From NCBI RefSeq assembly GCF_001949145.1, contig NW_019091391.1, positions 1,415,303 through 1,479,302 of the forward strand: a DNA stretch of 64,000 nt, read 5' to 3'. The notes under the pieces were generated by a model, which was given only the letters and a program-made list of their open reading frames with translations, was not told where the DNA came from and did no database searches. The DNA is from Acanthaster planci (Eukaryota > Echinodermata > Asteroidea > Valvatida > Acanthasteridae). Made by a program: the position numbers and the translations under genes. Shown in pieces: positions 36,260 through 48,009 of the stretch (position 1 is its first letter; each line of letters starts with the position of its first letter).

Positions 36260-38370
36260 CAGACACGTCATATCAGTCGCACTACAAGAAACCATTGCAG
36301 ATTACCAACCTTAGATTGCTTCATTCGTTTTAAACAGTGGCGTATCCCGGCCTTGGGTGGATTGGTGGATGGGTGGGTGTGGAAATCAACTCACCCACCC
36401 CTCATTAAAGGTGGTAGTGCCGTTCCCGTAATGCTAGCGCTAATGATTCCTAGAATAACATTGGCAACATCTCAGGGGAACTTTCCCCTTCCAATCAATG
36501 GTTTTTCAATGGACCCGGTGAGAATATTTGACACATTATTATCTCGACATTCCTATTAAAGTAGTGAGAATAATAAAACTGACCTACTTAGAGCGAGGGA
36601 AAATACCGGTACTATTCATTTGGGACATAAAAACAGAAGTTTTATCATTATGACTATACATTTACATAAACCTGGCTTGTGTATGGATGCTTCGCTGGAA
36701 TACAAGCCAGTTTTAGTATTTTCTTTTTTACTTTGGTTTTGGCAGTAGTGCCGTGCGACACTTTAGTAGCTTACCTTACAATGTGATAATTCACTATACG
36801 TTGCTTCCGTGCAAAGAGAGGGTCACATGGCGCGACCATGCATGACCTCTTGTGACCTGTATTTCAAAATTCGTAGCACCTTATTCTTCAACTGGGGTGA
36901 CGTAACACCGCCTCCTGTCTCTGATCTTCTTGTGCCTGCTCAAATAGTGTGCCTTCCAGACAGGTAAAGTGCGCATGTCGCGACCCGTGGGTCTCAGCCT
37001 GTATACACGCTGATTCTGTTCAAGTTGGTCCGGTGCCAGACTAGCCGGTAAGATTAGCAAAAAGGTCGCTGAAGATTATGACTAATGGGCCCATACTATC
37101 AACAGCGGCTTCAGGGTGGTCTAGACTTGGCCTAAACTTCCAAATAAGGTTCCTTTGTTAGGCAGAGAATTAAACCCTACATGCTGAAATTCTCAAAGGT
37201 TTTAGTCAGATTTTCAATTGCCAGAACACACTTCGCTATTGATGCAGTTTTACTTCGGACAAAACCGATCAGACATTCTGATCAAATCTCACAAATACTT
37301 TTCATGGGGTGGAGCGTCGTTGTTGGAAGGACTACCACAAGTTTATGGATATCTCCGTGTGATATAATTGGTCAGGAAGTAGATTTGTCGGTATGTTTTG
37401 TATTCCTTCGCCCGACGACTGTTTCATGTTTAACTATATTGTTTTTTAAGAAAATGAATTCCACTCACAATATCCAGCGCAGTAGGTTTTTCGTGATTTC
37501 ATTTTCTAGACCTCGACGTTGTTCACTGAACACGCAATCAAACATTGTGGTAGGTACTGTTTCCTTTCGATAGGATGCGGGATTGTAAACACATTGTGAA
37601 ATACGACCAGCAAGACGGTACTTTTGCAGTGTGGCGCCTCGCTTGTTACCAGGCGAGGGCGCTAGTTTACTTGAGCGGTGGGAGGTTTTTCAATTCATAC
37701 CAAAACCAAAAGCATGTCAAGAGAGGGATATAAGTGCGTGCAGATCAATCCCTAGGGTAGGAATTTATCCCATTGAGGTTTTCGACTCGAAAGTGAATCA
37801 TTATCTCAATAGATTTTTGTATCAAAGATAAAAAGGTTACTGTGGAACTGCAGCTAATGGACTACGTGAATAAAAACCATCACCTGTTTTATACTGTACT
37901 CTCTCAGAGCTGAAACTAGCGCCCTCTGTACTCAGAACGAAGCATTGTGAATAGCATTACAGAATTTTCCACAAAGAGTTACAATACCAATGTAATTCTT
38001 TTGTCAACGTCGTTTTGTAAGCAGTCACTAAGTTCATGTTTGCTTACCGATGAAACTTTTTAATTTTGATCATGAACTTGTAAAAACATTCCTAACATTT
38101 ATACCTTCTATTTCCGAACGAGCTCCACGCCACTCCAGAGCATTTTCAGTTTCACTTCCAAGTGGGAAGTTTGCATATACATGTACATGTATATCCTGTG
38201 TTTATCGTAATTTTTTATGTGGAGGTGTGTGAGGGTAAGGGTCGTGTCGCACGGTTGCGCTATTATTAAACACGCAAGTTCTGAAATTGTCATGCGAGGC
38301 CACGTCACTCGCTAGCTAGGATAGACACGTTCACTGAATCACAATGTGGCAGGCAGGTATAGGCTCGTAC
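36260..38370. other. Intergenic between minus-strand 455-aa gene and CYSTM cluster
   Basis: Presumably holds the 455-aa gene's promoter (the region just above 36.2 kb). No other coding sequence is supported. Two CTCF-like motifs occur: CCAGGCGAGGGCGCTA near 37640-37660, and AGAGGGCGCTAG on the minus strand near 37918. A palindromic atatacatgtacatgtatat lies near 38175. Confidence 0.4.
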
Positions 38371-38378
38371 TCACCGGG

Positions 38379-38385
38379 ATAAAAA
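38379..38385 (+). promoter_or_regulatory. TATA-like box of first CYSTM-type gene
   Basis: ATAAAAA within GGGATAAAAACGG, followed 28 nt later by an initiator-like TTTCAGTTA. A probable noncoding first exon (about 38409-38451) ends TTCAG|GTAGGC. The coding exon follows an acceptor at 38869-38870. Confidence 0.5.
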
Positions 38386-38888
38386 CGGAGCGGGGAAAAG
38401 CATACAGTTTCAGTTAAACAGTTCGATCGCAGCTACAGTCAAGAACTTCAGGTAGGCCTACAAATCAATGATTCGCATCACACGGCTACCCACAATTGAC
38501 ATCGACGAAACGAGGGAACGTCTAAATCAGTTGTAAACAACTGGGTTAAATGTCACACGGCATATTGTCTATATGGGAACAATATTATTGGGTGCACCAT
38601 CTGAAGACATTATCACCAGCACCACCGCAAAGTAGTCTCGGCAAACAGTGTATCTCCTTAAGATTAGCAAAGGACAATGACGGAAACTTGACATTGCTCT
38701 GGATCTCCAAGAAACAGTTTGCTCAATGTCTCATCTCAGCAGGGTCAAGTAAGATATAGATAAACTTACCTTGATCCCGCACGTTGACCCTGAAGACAAG
38801 GAGCGCCCAGCTTTGTGTGACGTTATTCTCCACCACGCCCACTAAGTACCACAAGTTTCTCCCACTATAGCAAGGCTATATCGACCGA

Positions 38889-39134
38889 ATGTCCACCAAC
38901 CAAGATCCCAACCTCTCCGTGCAACCTCACATCCACCAGCCTAAGACTGGGGAGATGGCAGTTTACCCTGAGAAGGAATACGACGACAGAAACCATCATG
39001 GCGATATTGGGGACAACCTCCGTCTCAAAGAGGACGCGTGTGGCGACCTCGCAGTCCGGTGTTGCCTAGTGGTGTCCTGCGCGATTATCGTATCATCTAT
39101 CTGCGGGGACACAAATGTTCACATCCCAATTTGA
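38889..39134 (+). CDS. Divergent CYSTM-like small protein
   Basis: 81 residues in one coding exon opened by the acceptor ctcccactatag (exon from 38871). The N-terminal 50 residues are hydrophilic with His, Asp and Asn (PHIHQPKTGEM, DDRNHHGD). The C-terminal part reads EDACGDLAVRCCLVVSCAII then VSSIC. It begins with the same EDAC/EDVC as the next two genes and is a hydrophobic, cysteine-studded helix, but it has fewer cysteines and an added eight-residue polar end. I read it as a diverged member of the tandem family. It could be decaying, but the frame is intact. AATAAA at 39722-39727 would end the transcript. Confidence 0.6.
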   Translation: MSTNQDPNLSVQPHIHQPKTGEMAVYPEKEYDDRNHHGDIGDNLRLKEDACGDLAVRCCLVVSCAIIVSSICGDTNVHIPI

Positions 39135-39721
39135 GAAAAATTAGTGAGAAAAACAACAATTCTTCTGCAAGAACAGAACATCTCGGAGGATTTGGACAAT
39201 GCAAACATATGTTTGACCCTGACGTAAGCATGCACTGTCCATAAGTGTCAGATCATCGTCAGTAACTGTTCATGATGTGGGGCATCGCGAATAATGATGT
39301 GCGTCAAAATCCTGCTCGGCAATTGAAATCCACGCCCCCAAATCAATCCTAGGTTCCAAATGACGATTGACACCAATCCAAATACAACTTTACTTCAGTA
39401 AAAAAAAAATTGTGTTGAATATTATCTCACGTTTTTCAGTTAGTCTGAACTGTCTTTCATTACTGGTGTATCTATTATGAAATCAAGATCATTATATTTG
39501 GAACTTTTACAATCGTCAATATATTTTGGACTTTCGTGCGTTTAGCTATTTTGTTTTTTGTTTTTTATTCTGACAGATGAGCATCAAATTTAAGAGAATA
39601 ATGTTTCAATTCAAAGATAACAAAGCTTGCGTTTGTGCATAAGTTCATGCACCACTATGAAGTTACAATTATGTGTCATGTAATGACAAGTGACATGAGA
39701 GAATGCCAACCAAAAAGTTAT

Positions 39722-39727
39722 AATAAA
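39722..39727 (+). terminator. Poly(A) signal candidate
   Basis: AATAAA 588 nt after the stop of the first CYSTM-type gene, in A-rich context. Confidence 0.4.
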
Positions 39728-39739
39728 AGAAGAAGATGA

Positions 39740-41400
39740 AGAAAACCCTTTGTGAACCGTCGAACTGCACGTGGTTCGACTATTTTTGGTCCTTGCCGAT
39801 GATGCACTCGCGCAAGACAGTCACGTGGGGAAGACTCCGATGAGCCATTTGGAGCAAAACACCGAAGCCATTCTCAATCTGGTTGGTTTTAACTGACTGG
39901 ATTTCTCGTCGCGCCTGGACCTGCTGCTAGAATCCTCAATTTATCTTCTTATCAGAATTGCCCTCTGTACTAAAATATGGAAAGCCTATTAGGAGCCCGC
40001 CACAGAAAATTGCACCAGGGTCTTATCCATTCCAAGGGCCGTCCCTGGTCAAGTTGGATCTGCGGCCATGAATGTTGTAATCCGCTGGTCGATCCTGTGC
40101 AAAAAGTACATGCTCGGTACCGGGTGAAATTCATGGACCTGTATATGGTTAAGCAATGCTTGGCTGACGGACCCTGAGTTCGAGGGAACTTTTCCCACTA
40201 CAGTTAATCACAGTTCGCGCTCGAACTTAGCTGCGGCGTTTGTGGTTGCCAAATTAAAGGGTTGGCAATTATAAAGCAACTGGGGTGCAATCCTTGGACT
40301 GTGGCTGCATAAATAAAAAGTCGTTTGACCCATTTTCGCTCAGCCAAATACCGATAGCCAAAATGGTGTGTCCAGTGTGGTTGCATAACTTGAGCACACA
40401 GAATGATTGCTTGGCGTGCATGATTCGGGCCGCCTGGCTTTCGAACAAGCTGCAGATTGTGTTAGGGATGATAAGTTGCTCGTTCCGTTTCGGCCCTCTT
40501 GTACAGAAGTCTCGACTGGATACCACTGGAGATTTATACCAGTCCTAATAACATCTACCCTACAGGCTGGGTACCAGTACCCCTGAACTCTTATGCAGAC
40601 AGCAATTGGGAACCAGCCAGAGCACGGATGGCAATTTACGTCACTGATCTTGAAAAAGTTGCTTTTGGAAGATCAAACACGGTAATAAACGAGGGATACT
40701 AGCATGTTTGAGCCCATGACGTCATGGGTTATATTCAGTATAACCATTTTTATCGCAAAGTGACGTCAGTTGTGTGGAACTGGGCAGTCACGAGGGAGAT
40801 AATGGCACTCTTTAAGCCACGTCACAGATAAGAAAGTCACAAGAAGAAAAACATTTAAAGAGACTTTTTAAGTCGTTCTGTTGTTAACAGCGGAACCAAG
40901 AATTGATGGAACCACGACCCATTTTTAGATCACGCTCCTTCGTCCAGTCGAAGGTCTTATATTTAGGGGCTTCAAAAATTCAATTAATTGACAGATTGGA
41001 GCCAATACCAGAATTTTAAAAAGGTTTTCATCCAGAGCATATCATTAATTTTAAAATAAGCTTTCTGTTCACTGTAATCCCTGGCATATGTTTGTTGGGA
41101 CTAAAGGTCTTGTTTTCCTAATCCAGCAAGAGTCCAAACACGTCAGACCCTTATAAATATCACGACAATGTGAAACGGGGGTCAACGAGATGTCTATGAT
41201 ATAATAGGAGGTGGTCCTGACATTAGTTGAGCGGGATGAATAAAACCGAAAGAGCCTCCGACAAGAGCTGACGCCTTTGGCTAAAGGCTAGCGAGACTAG
41301 CACGCTTTCAACGCCATTTGGGTTAAAGTTGGCTTTTCAAATCCCGAAAGGTACGTATGAATCTTCCGGGGTGTAAGGGGAGAGGGGTTTAGTCTCAAAG
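39740..41400. other. Intergenic between CYSTM genes 1 and 2
   Basis: No gene seen. A second TATAAATA at 41151-41158 lies upstream of the preferred CYSTM-2 TATA box and could be an alternative promoter. Confidence 0.4.
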
Positions 41401-41404
41401 TAGT

Positions 41405-41412
41405 TATAAAAG
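41405..41412 (+). promoter_or_regulatory. TATA box of His-rich CYSTM gene
   Basis: A perfect TATAAAAG. A noncoding first exon could run from about 41435 to 41525 (donor CGTC|GTAAGA), joining an acceptor ttctgacag at 41752. Confidence 0.5.
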
Positions 41413-41789
41413 AGACCCTAAATAAAATGACTTTTGTGCCATTTAAATTTAGTTTCACATTATTTCTACGTCATTGGTGGAAAAAGCTTGCAGTGTCATT
41501 TAAAATGAGGAAAAAACAAGTCGTCGTAAGAAGGCACGACATGTCTAGCCAGATAGAATATGGTGAAGTCCTCAGCTTGAGCAGCAAGGGAAATTCTTGA
41601 AACAATAAACTAAATGTTTTGATTATAATGTGTCATCTCTAGTGCCCATTTCCACTCATGTTTTCATGGTCCTACATGCCTATCAGTCTTTATAACTCTG
41701 ATCTTGCCATTTTTTCTGACATGAAGACCACTGTTCGCGAGTATTCTGACAGTTTCTGATCCCTCTGAGTTGGAGTTTCGGAGTCAACG

Positions 41790-42065
41790 ATGGATAACCC
41801 AAACTACAACCCGCACCCCGCTGCTGCAGGCTACCAGGCCCAGCCGGCCTACTCCCAGCCGGGCTACCATTACCCGGCTGCCCAGCCCCACATCCAGCAG
41901 CCGGCACCCCCGGTGGTGGTGATGGATCACCACCATCACCACGACGATCACCACCACCATCACCACGACGACTATCATCATCACCATGACGACCATGTGG
42001 CCGAGGACGTCTGTTGCGCGGCACTGTGCGCCCTCTGCCTCTGTTGCTGTATGAACCAGAACTGA
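41790..42065 (+). CDS. CYSTM-type protein with His/Asp-rich region
   Basis: 91 residues, ATG at 41790. Residues 1-42 are rich in Pro, Tyr, Gln and Ala (QPAYSQPGYHYPAAQP), like the N-terminus of human CYSTM1. Residues 46-69 are almost wholly His and Asp (17 His), a likely metal-binding stretch. The C-terminus EDVCCAALCALCLCCCMNQN is a cysteine-rich transmembrane module of the CYSTM type, expected to anchor the protein in a membrane by its end. AATAAA lies at 42207-42212, 142 nt past the stop. A metal-chelating, stress-related role is inference from composition and from CYSTM proteins elsewhere. The long hydrophobic antisense frame here is only the reverse of the CAC/GAC repeats. Confidence 0.85.
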   Translation: MDNPNYNPHPAAAGYQAQPAYSQPGYHYPAAQPHIQQPAPPVVVMDHHHHHDDHHHHHHDDYHHHHDDHVAEDVCCAALCALCLCCCMNQN

Positions 42066-42206
42066 TCCACTCAAAGCATCCCGATGACAAGACTACCACG
42101 TGCCTAAATGACGACACCAGGAAGCTACACCAAAGAAAAGATATTCTTCAGTCCATGGCTTCACAAATGTTACCGATATTGTAGTGTGAGATAATAGTTT
42201 TCCCAC

Positions 42207-42212
42207 AATAAA
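42207..42212 (+). terminator. Poly(A) signal
   Basis: AATAAA in CCCACAATAAAACAAG, suitably placed after the His-rich CYSTM stop codon. Confidence 0.65.
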
Positions 42213-42214
42213 AC

Positions 42215-45200
42215 AAGTATGATTAAGTCTAAAAAGATCACAAAAAAAGGTCAAAGCAAAATTTTCATCCCTTTAGAGCAATTTGTTCCAAGGATGGATC
42301 GAGGGTTTGGGGCAAAAAGCCAAAAATTGTTTTGAAAAACTAATGAGGAAAAGACATTTTTTTCGCTCCTCTCTTCCAAAAGCAAGTAAGAAGCCCCACA
42401 TGTAGCCCCACCGCTCAGAGAGGCCATTAATTAAAGATTACATGAACAAGTTCTTATTTGCACTCTGAAATTTTTGTTCTGATCCGCCTTTGATCTGTTC
42501 TGCTGTAATCGCTCGTATTATGAAATCTAATTAGCTGCTATTTTTAGTGATCACGATGACTGCTAAGTCTAACTGAACAAAATGCACATAGTTAGCAAGA
42601 CTTTGTGTGAAAAAGTGATGAAATATCAATGACTCGTGTTTAGTCCCCCAAAATGTAAAATGGCGCAGCCTGTTCATAAAATACCATCGACATTTTTAGC
42701 ACTGCTTTTCGAAATTTGTCGCTAAAGTCTATTGCTACTGTCAAAATATAAAAAGTGTGTTGAACTCCCCCAATTAAAATGAACTCCTCAATGATGTTTG
42801 TGTCGCTGAGCTACCGAAGATATTAGTTTGAGGAGAGAAGGTCAGTTCCATTCCACGAAGCAGGTTGAGAAGAAATGAGCCAAAAGAGGAATACAGAAGA
42901 TGGAGAAACATTAGTTTGATTTGCCCAATGGGATGTTGCATGACCTCTGGTCGACTCATGGAGGTTGACTCTTTATAACATTTATCATTGTGTTAATTTG
43001 ACAGGTTTAGTTTCGCATGAACTTGTTATTTTTTATAGCAGCAAGGTAAAGTTTATAACCAACAGTTTGCTTAGAAAGTGTGCATCTGTATTTTTTGTCC
43101 TTTTAGCGGTTCCTATTACCGCACACTGTCCACTGATTAAAGTTCAGAAGGCACTGTCTCGCTTTCCTGATTCTCAAGGCTGTTGAATATGAAATGAGTC
43201 CATGAATTTTTTTACGGTGTCCTTCGCAGCATAGACATTTTGTTATCATTATTGTTAAAGTTTGTTATTGTGATGGTTGGCAATCAATTTTAGGTCTGTA
43301 GCGACTTCATGACTAGAGGTATGAGCCTCTAGCTGGACCAAGAAAGGGAGTAATTTTCTTAGCAACGGAGGATCCTTTGGTTGGAACTGAACTGAACTGG
43401 TGGTTCACAAACGGTTGTGAAATGCACGAGTTACGGTCGCATCGCTACCAAGAACTTGATGAACACTCCCCAACCAGTATGGCTCTTCTCAGCTGATGAA
43501 CTTCTGCTCTAGACGGATAGTGTCAGGGTACAATATTGCAAGTAGGCACTCTTGTGTGGGGGGGGGGTCGGGGGACTGTGCAGCAGGCCGACATTACATT
43601 TTTATCGGCCCTAAATTGCCTGCACCACCGTACGACCAAATCACGGTTTGCATGCTATGCAGCATGTGTGCGGCCCGTGGACTGGAGGGTTTTTTTTCTA
43701 AAACGAGATCGGAAGCCACATGCAGAACTACCAAGTGGTAATTCTGAAAACTATGAACTGTGAAAGGGGTCCCCGGTTCCCTGAAAACTGAATATTCACC
43801 CAATATTGCCAGCAACAGGCACACTAGTGGATACAGATTTCGCGGATGCCCCCATCCCCAATCCATGCTGCCATTGAAATACACTTCGAGCGTCAACCTC
43901 CAGTTCTGCGATCGTCATCCCCATTCATGATTAAAAATCTACGAATCTCACAAAAACTGATTAATAAACATGTAATTTAGCGAGTGACTAAGGCATCCGG
44001 GCCGTTACCATGCATAATGAGCCACGGTCGCGGAGTGTCACGGATCAAAGGTCCTCGCGCATTGTGCGAATACATGGACACGGATGTACAAACAAGTACA
44101 TATACAGTACGTGTGGTGACGTTGTGTACTCAACCACGACACGGCGTTGTACCCTGCTGTGACGATTACACGACTAAAATTTCTAACACCGTTCTTTGGC
44201 GTTCCTTTTAGTGGCTCCCTGTAACACCTTGTGCTGATAGGGTGACCCCACAGTTATCAGAATACTGTAATTCTTCATGCCACAACAATTTGTAAGGTAA
44301 GAACCGTGTACATGTCTATATTGGTGTTGGGCTGCAATATGCATTGAATTACGTTTAGGAATAAATTGTACGGCATAGCGTTTCCTCGAAATCTGTGTTG
44401 TGTAACGGGACATCTACCAGCAATAAGGCACAGTAATCTTACGTCAACTCTCACAATCCTCCATGATCGCTTTGCGCAAATAACTTATATCACGCAGACG
44501 ACTCATCAGACATTCAGAATAAATGTGTTCACTGAATTCTTTGGAAACCGCATTCAGGCTGGGCCGGCCCAAGAGATTCTGTCTTCAGTCACGGTGTAAC
44601 TCTGACGTCAAAGAGATATCGTCGTCAGCTGCGTGATAATAATGTGCATGTGTGTATAATATGTCCACTTCCCTGTAGGTGTAATGAATTCACTTATCAA
44701 TGCACAAAATAAGCCCGACACTGTGATTCTTTCTCAAACCTAAATGAAAAAGGATCAACAAACGTTTAAAGAACATTGTAAGCAAATTTTGTCACCTTAC
44801 AGTTAAGTTTTCATTTATTGAAAATTGTACCCTACACTAGTTTGAAATGGAGTTAATGAAAGAATCTGCCCGACCAGCGTCGATTAGCCAACGTTGGAAA
44901 GACATTGAGCAATGTCGTTGCCTATGGCCATGTGAAAGCTGGCACTGTACAAGTAATGTTAGGCACATAGTAACAAGTCGACCTTTACAAATGTGTTATA
45001 TAATCCAGTGTTATGTTAATGAAATGTTTCCTTTTAGATACTAGGCCAGCTGTAACACGCATTTAACTAACTCTTTAAACTGAAGTTGCACATAATTTTG
45101 TAAAAGGAGAGCAAAGTGGCTCTGTAAAATGATGGGTAATAGCGCAATCCGCGCCAGCAAGCATTTTTTACACAACACGCTGAGATAACCCGACTTGAAT

Positions 45201-46300
45201 AAAGACTATACGTGTAGTATCATCGTGGCTATGTAGAATGTTTTCAAGCTCCCAATGTAGGTAAAGACTAGTACTTTCCCAAGATTGGCAATAAAACCAT
45301 TTCTCCATAGGGAAATACCAGTACTTGGTGTGTCCTCAGACATTTGTGTATTAAAGAACACGCTGCCGGGAACCCTTTTTTGGGGGGTGGGGGCAATGTG
45401 GGGATGACGTGCCGGCCTTTGAAATATACGATGGGGGTGCTGACACCATATGAAACTACAGAGCCAGATGTTCACTATTCAAATGTACATTGTACATTAC
45501 TCCTGCAGAACCTGCCATCAAACGGCGTATTTATGGCTTTTTAGAGATATAGTTTCCCTTTCTGAGTGCTGTTGAATATATTTTGGTTGTTAAGAAGTGG
45601 GAAAAAATTCTTCATAATTCGCTTTACCACGAAAAAGTACGGGGTGATTCAAAAACCTAATCCCACCCCAAAAGTGCGCGTGTGTGTGTTTGTGGGGGGG
45701 GGGTTATAAACCCCATCCCCCAGGATTTAGCAGAGCCATCTTGCGTGGCATTGTGTACAGTCTCTGTGCAGAATTACAATAGTCAGGCATTCGACACAGT
45801 GTAAAGACTGCTTCTTGTTTCTTAATAGGGCATGCAAGGACCGTGACGCCCAGCCGTTGATGAAAGTTCCGTTTGATATAAGGCAACGGTGCCCATTTAA
45901 CTTAATGGTGCTGTTGTTGAATTAAACCTTCATGTAAAATGACCTTGTTGGCATAGGGGTTCACTTTCGTGAAATATTACCAAATATTTCCACGGTCGTA
46001 TGTTAATCATGCAGTTTTCCCGGTACTCTGGATTACGCATAAAAACGAGATTCAGAACTGTGACAAATTGTCTAATGAAGTTTTTTTAATGAACTTATAT
46101 ATGTCTCCATTCAGTGGTTTACAATGGGCAGTTTTGCGCAGTGGAAATGTCGTTGGAATTTTGGTGATATTGCAATTTTATTTTAGAAATGCTGAAAAAA
46201 ATTCACAAGAATTGTCACGTACCGTTTGTACACATGTGCTACAGATCATCGTAAAATGCAAATACAAGTCTAGATCTTTTTTTTCATCTGTTATTTTATT
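42215..46300. other. Intergenic / 5' region of CYSTM-3
   Basis: No other gene is supported over about 4 kb. It presumably contains the promoter and noncoding first exon of the gene at 46.4 kb, which I could not place. G runs occur at 43558-43567 and near 45700. Confidence 0.4.
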
Positions 46301-46385
46301 ACAGGCACAAGAATATCCTGGAATTCTGCAAAGTTTAACGCAGAAGCTGATAATCATTTGATCAAAGAATTGAACTGATTTGAAA

Positions 46386-46769
46386 ATGAGTGCTCCACCT
46401 CCTTACACCCCCCAAGCCGACCCGAAAGGAGGCTACCCAGCTCCAGGGGCCTACCCGCCTCAAAACGCTTGGCCTGCCCAAGGCGGCTATCCACCACCTC
46501 AAGGCGGCTACCCACCACCTCAAGGCGGATACCCACCGCCTCAAGGCGGATACCCACCACCTCAAGGCGGATACCCACCACCTCAAGGTGGCTACCCCGG
46601 GTACCCTGCAGGCACCCACCAGCCGCAGGTGCAGCAACCAGGTGGGCCTACCGTCATCTTGGTGGACAACTCAGCGGCTCAGAGGCGGCAGGATCAGCGG
46701 GACGCGGAAGACGCTTGCTGCCTGGCGGCCCTGTGCGCCGTCTGCCTGTGCTGTCTCCTTACAGATTAG
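46386..46769 (+). CDS. CYSTM1-like protein with GGYPPPQ repeats
   Basis: 127 residues from the ATG at 46386. The coding exon opens about 80 nt upstream after a very strong acceptor (long T run, then ttattttattacag, exon from 46305). The N-terminus [20 protein letters not shown] leads into five tandem GGYPPPQ heptads, then a Gln/Pro linker with a hydrophobic PTVILVDN strand and a charged [11 protein letters not shown] segment. The end [19 protein letters not shown] is a CYSTM module. The order (Pro/Gly/Tyr/Gln-rich region, TVxVV-like strand, charged stretch, Cys-rich end) matches vertebrate CYSTM1. The role in animals is poorly defined; membrane tail-anchoring is expected. Confidence 0.88.
   Translation: MSAPPPYTPQADPKGGYPAPGAYPPQNAWPAQGGYPPPQGGYPPPQGGYPPPQGGYPPPQGGYPPPQGGYPGYPAGTHQPQVQQPGGPTVILVDNSAAQRRQDQRDAEDACCLAALCAVCLCCLLTD
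46482..46586 (+). repeat. 21-bp coding minisatellite, five units
   Basis: Five 21-bp units starting GGCGGCTATCCACCACCTCA, with unit starts at 46482, 46503, 46524, 46545 and 46566. They differ only at one to three positions. Each codes GGYPPPQ. Because the unit length is a multiple of three and free of stops, all frames across it stay open, which explains the overlapping long frames. Confidence 0.95.
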
Positions 46770-46774
46770 CCTAA

Positions 46775-47470
46775 TTAACAGAACAATTATACTCGAACCT
46801 TTTCCACGCGCTTGATCTATCGGTGCCTAACGTTCAGATGTGTAATATCAGTGGGTATATCTGTATAAAAAACGGATCTCTTGGTGCAGTAAAATGGTGT
46901 CCCGAAACACGGCCGGTCTGAAATAATCACTTGGTTCCAGGACCTTCCTTTTTTATCGATTTGTTTGTGAAAAAGATGTCTTAACTCCTCGCAAACGATA
47001 ATTTTAATCATTTTACACGTTGCTCGAAAGTAGATTGGCTTTCATTTTCTCATTTACAGAATCGATTTCCTCTATTCCTTGGTTTGCATTGTAAATTACA
47101 TCTTTAAAAAAGGGTGGGTGTACATGTAAGAGCAAATACTTTAACAGTTAACTGGTAATAACTTCTTGGACCAAGACAACGTGCAGCCCACGCTAATTGT
47201 ACCCTCAGTCTGAATTCACAAGTTACTTGTCAATCAGTACTTTCCAATTTCCCGACCAGGTAGTGAGTGTATAAAACAGTTTACCTTTGTGCGAAAATGG
47301 CTATTTTACCCTAAACGAGCCGGCTGGGACTATTTTGGCCCATCTCATAGCCCGGGAGGGGATTCAGGCCCCCTGAGAACTCGGCTATGCCTCACTCGAT
47401 TTTTTGGAAACTTAACATGCATGTAAAGACAGTCTTTATCATTATAAGTGCAAAGTTTGAGCTCAATCAG
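46775..47470. other. 3' flank of CYSTM-3, no gene seen
   Basis: AT-rich sequence. I found no exact AATAAA close behind the CYSTM-3 stop, so its transcript end is unplaced. Confidence 0.4.
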
Positions 47471-47474
47471 ACGT

Positions 47475-47755
47475 AAGTCATGTTCGCGTAGTGGTTCTTT
47501 CCTCACCTTCCACCTCTACGCTCTGGGTTCGATTCCCAGTGTGGTCCACATGTGGCTTCGGTTTTCAGTCCCTACTTGAGTCCGTGCACGGGTTTTATCC
47601 AAGAACGTTCTTCTTGGGTTTTCTTCCCACCTCTAAAACTGTAACTGCTTCTCATTGTCTCCTCTCTGCAGGTTTCGTCAGGCTTGTAAGCTTCAGTGCC
47701 TGGGGCGCTTTTGAAGCATCTAAGGTTTTATTACCAGAAATAGATAAATAATATA
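47475..47755 (+). repeat. tRNA-derived SINE copy 2
   Basis: A perfect B box GGTTCGATTCC at 47526-47536, with an A-box-like TTCGCGTAGTGG 40 nt earlier. The body shares TTTTCAGTCCCT, CTCATTGTCTCCTCTCTGC and TCAGGCTTG with the copy at 17.9 kb, and the end ACCAGAAATAGATAAATAAT corresponds to that copy's CACCAGAAATAATAAAAA. Orientation is plus in both. Confidence 0.78.
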
Positions 47756-47756
47756 C

Positions 47757-48005
47757 GGTTTTGTTGATGCGGTCATTTGAAATTCAAGTCTGCATGCATG
47801 GAACACAGCAGTGGAAAAAGTATACATTTTGGCTGATCAGTCTCGGACAAATGTGTGCTGTGCAACAAGGGTTTGGTGTCGAAATTACCGCCAAGAGTTA
47901 CTCTAAAACCCCCCAAAACTTAACTCCTGAAAAAATGCACAGTGGCCATATTTGGAAAAATGTTGAGCGGGCTCGGATTCCGCCCCCGGCTTTTTTAGGG
48001 TCAAC
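47757..48005 (+). repeat. Dispersed repeat copy 1
   Basis: Similar over its whole length to 55689-55960. Shared segments are the CAGTGGAAAA...TATACATTTTG region, GAGTTACTCTAAAA against GAGTTATTCTAAAA, and AACTCCTGAAAAAAT followed by a gatatttGGAA-like stretch ending at ATGTT. It abuts the 3' end of SINE copy 2. No coding capacity or terminal repeats were recognised. Confidence 0.65.
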
Positions 48006-48009
48006 ACAC

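Noticed and set aside
41683-42117. Antisense frames over the His-rich gene, one with a long Val/Met hydrophobic run
   Set aside because: The hydrophobic run is only the reverse complement of CAC/CAT/GAC repeats; the sense frame has the CYSTM tail and a poly(A) signal.
46354-46815. Four overlapping frames in other phases over the GGYPPPQ repeat
   Set aside because: A stop-free 21-bp repeat keeps all frames open; only the frame ending in the CYSTM module is meaningful.
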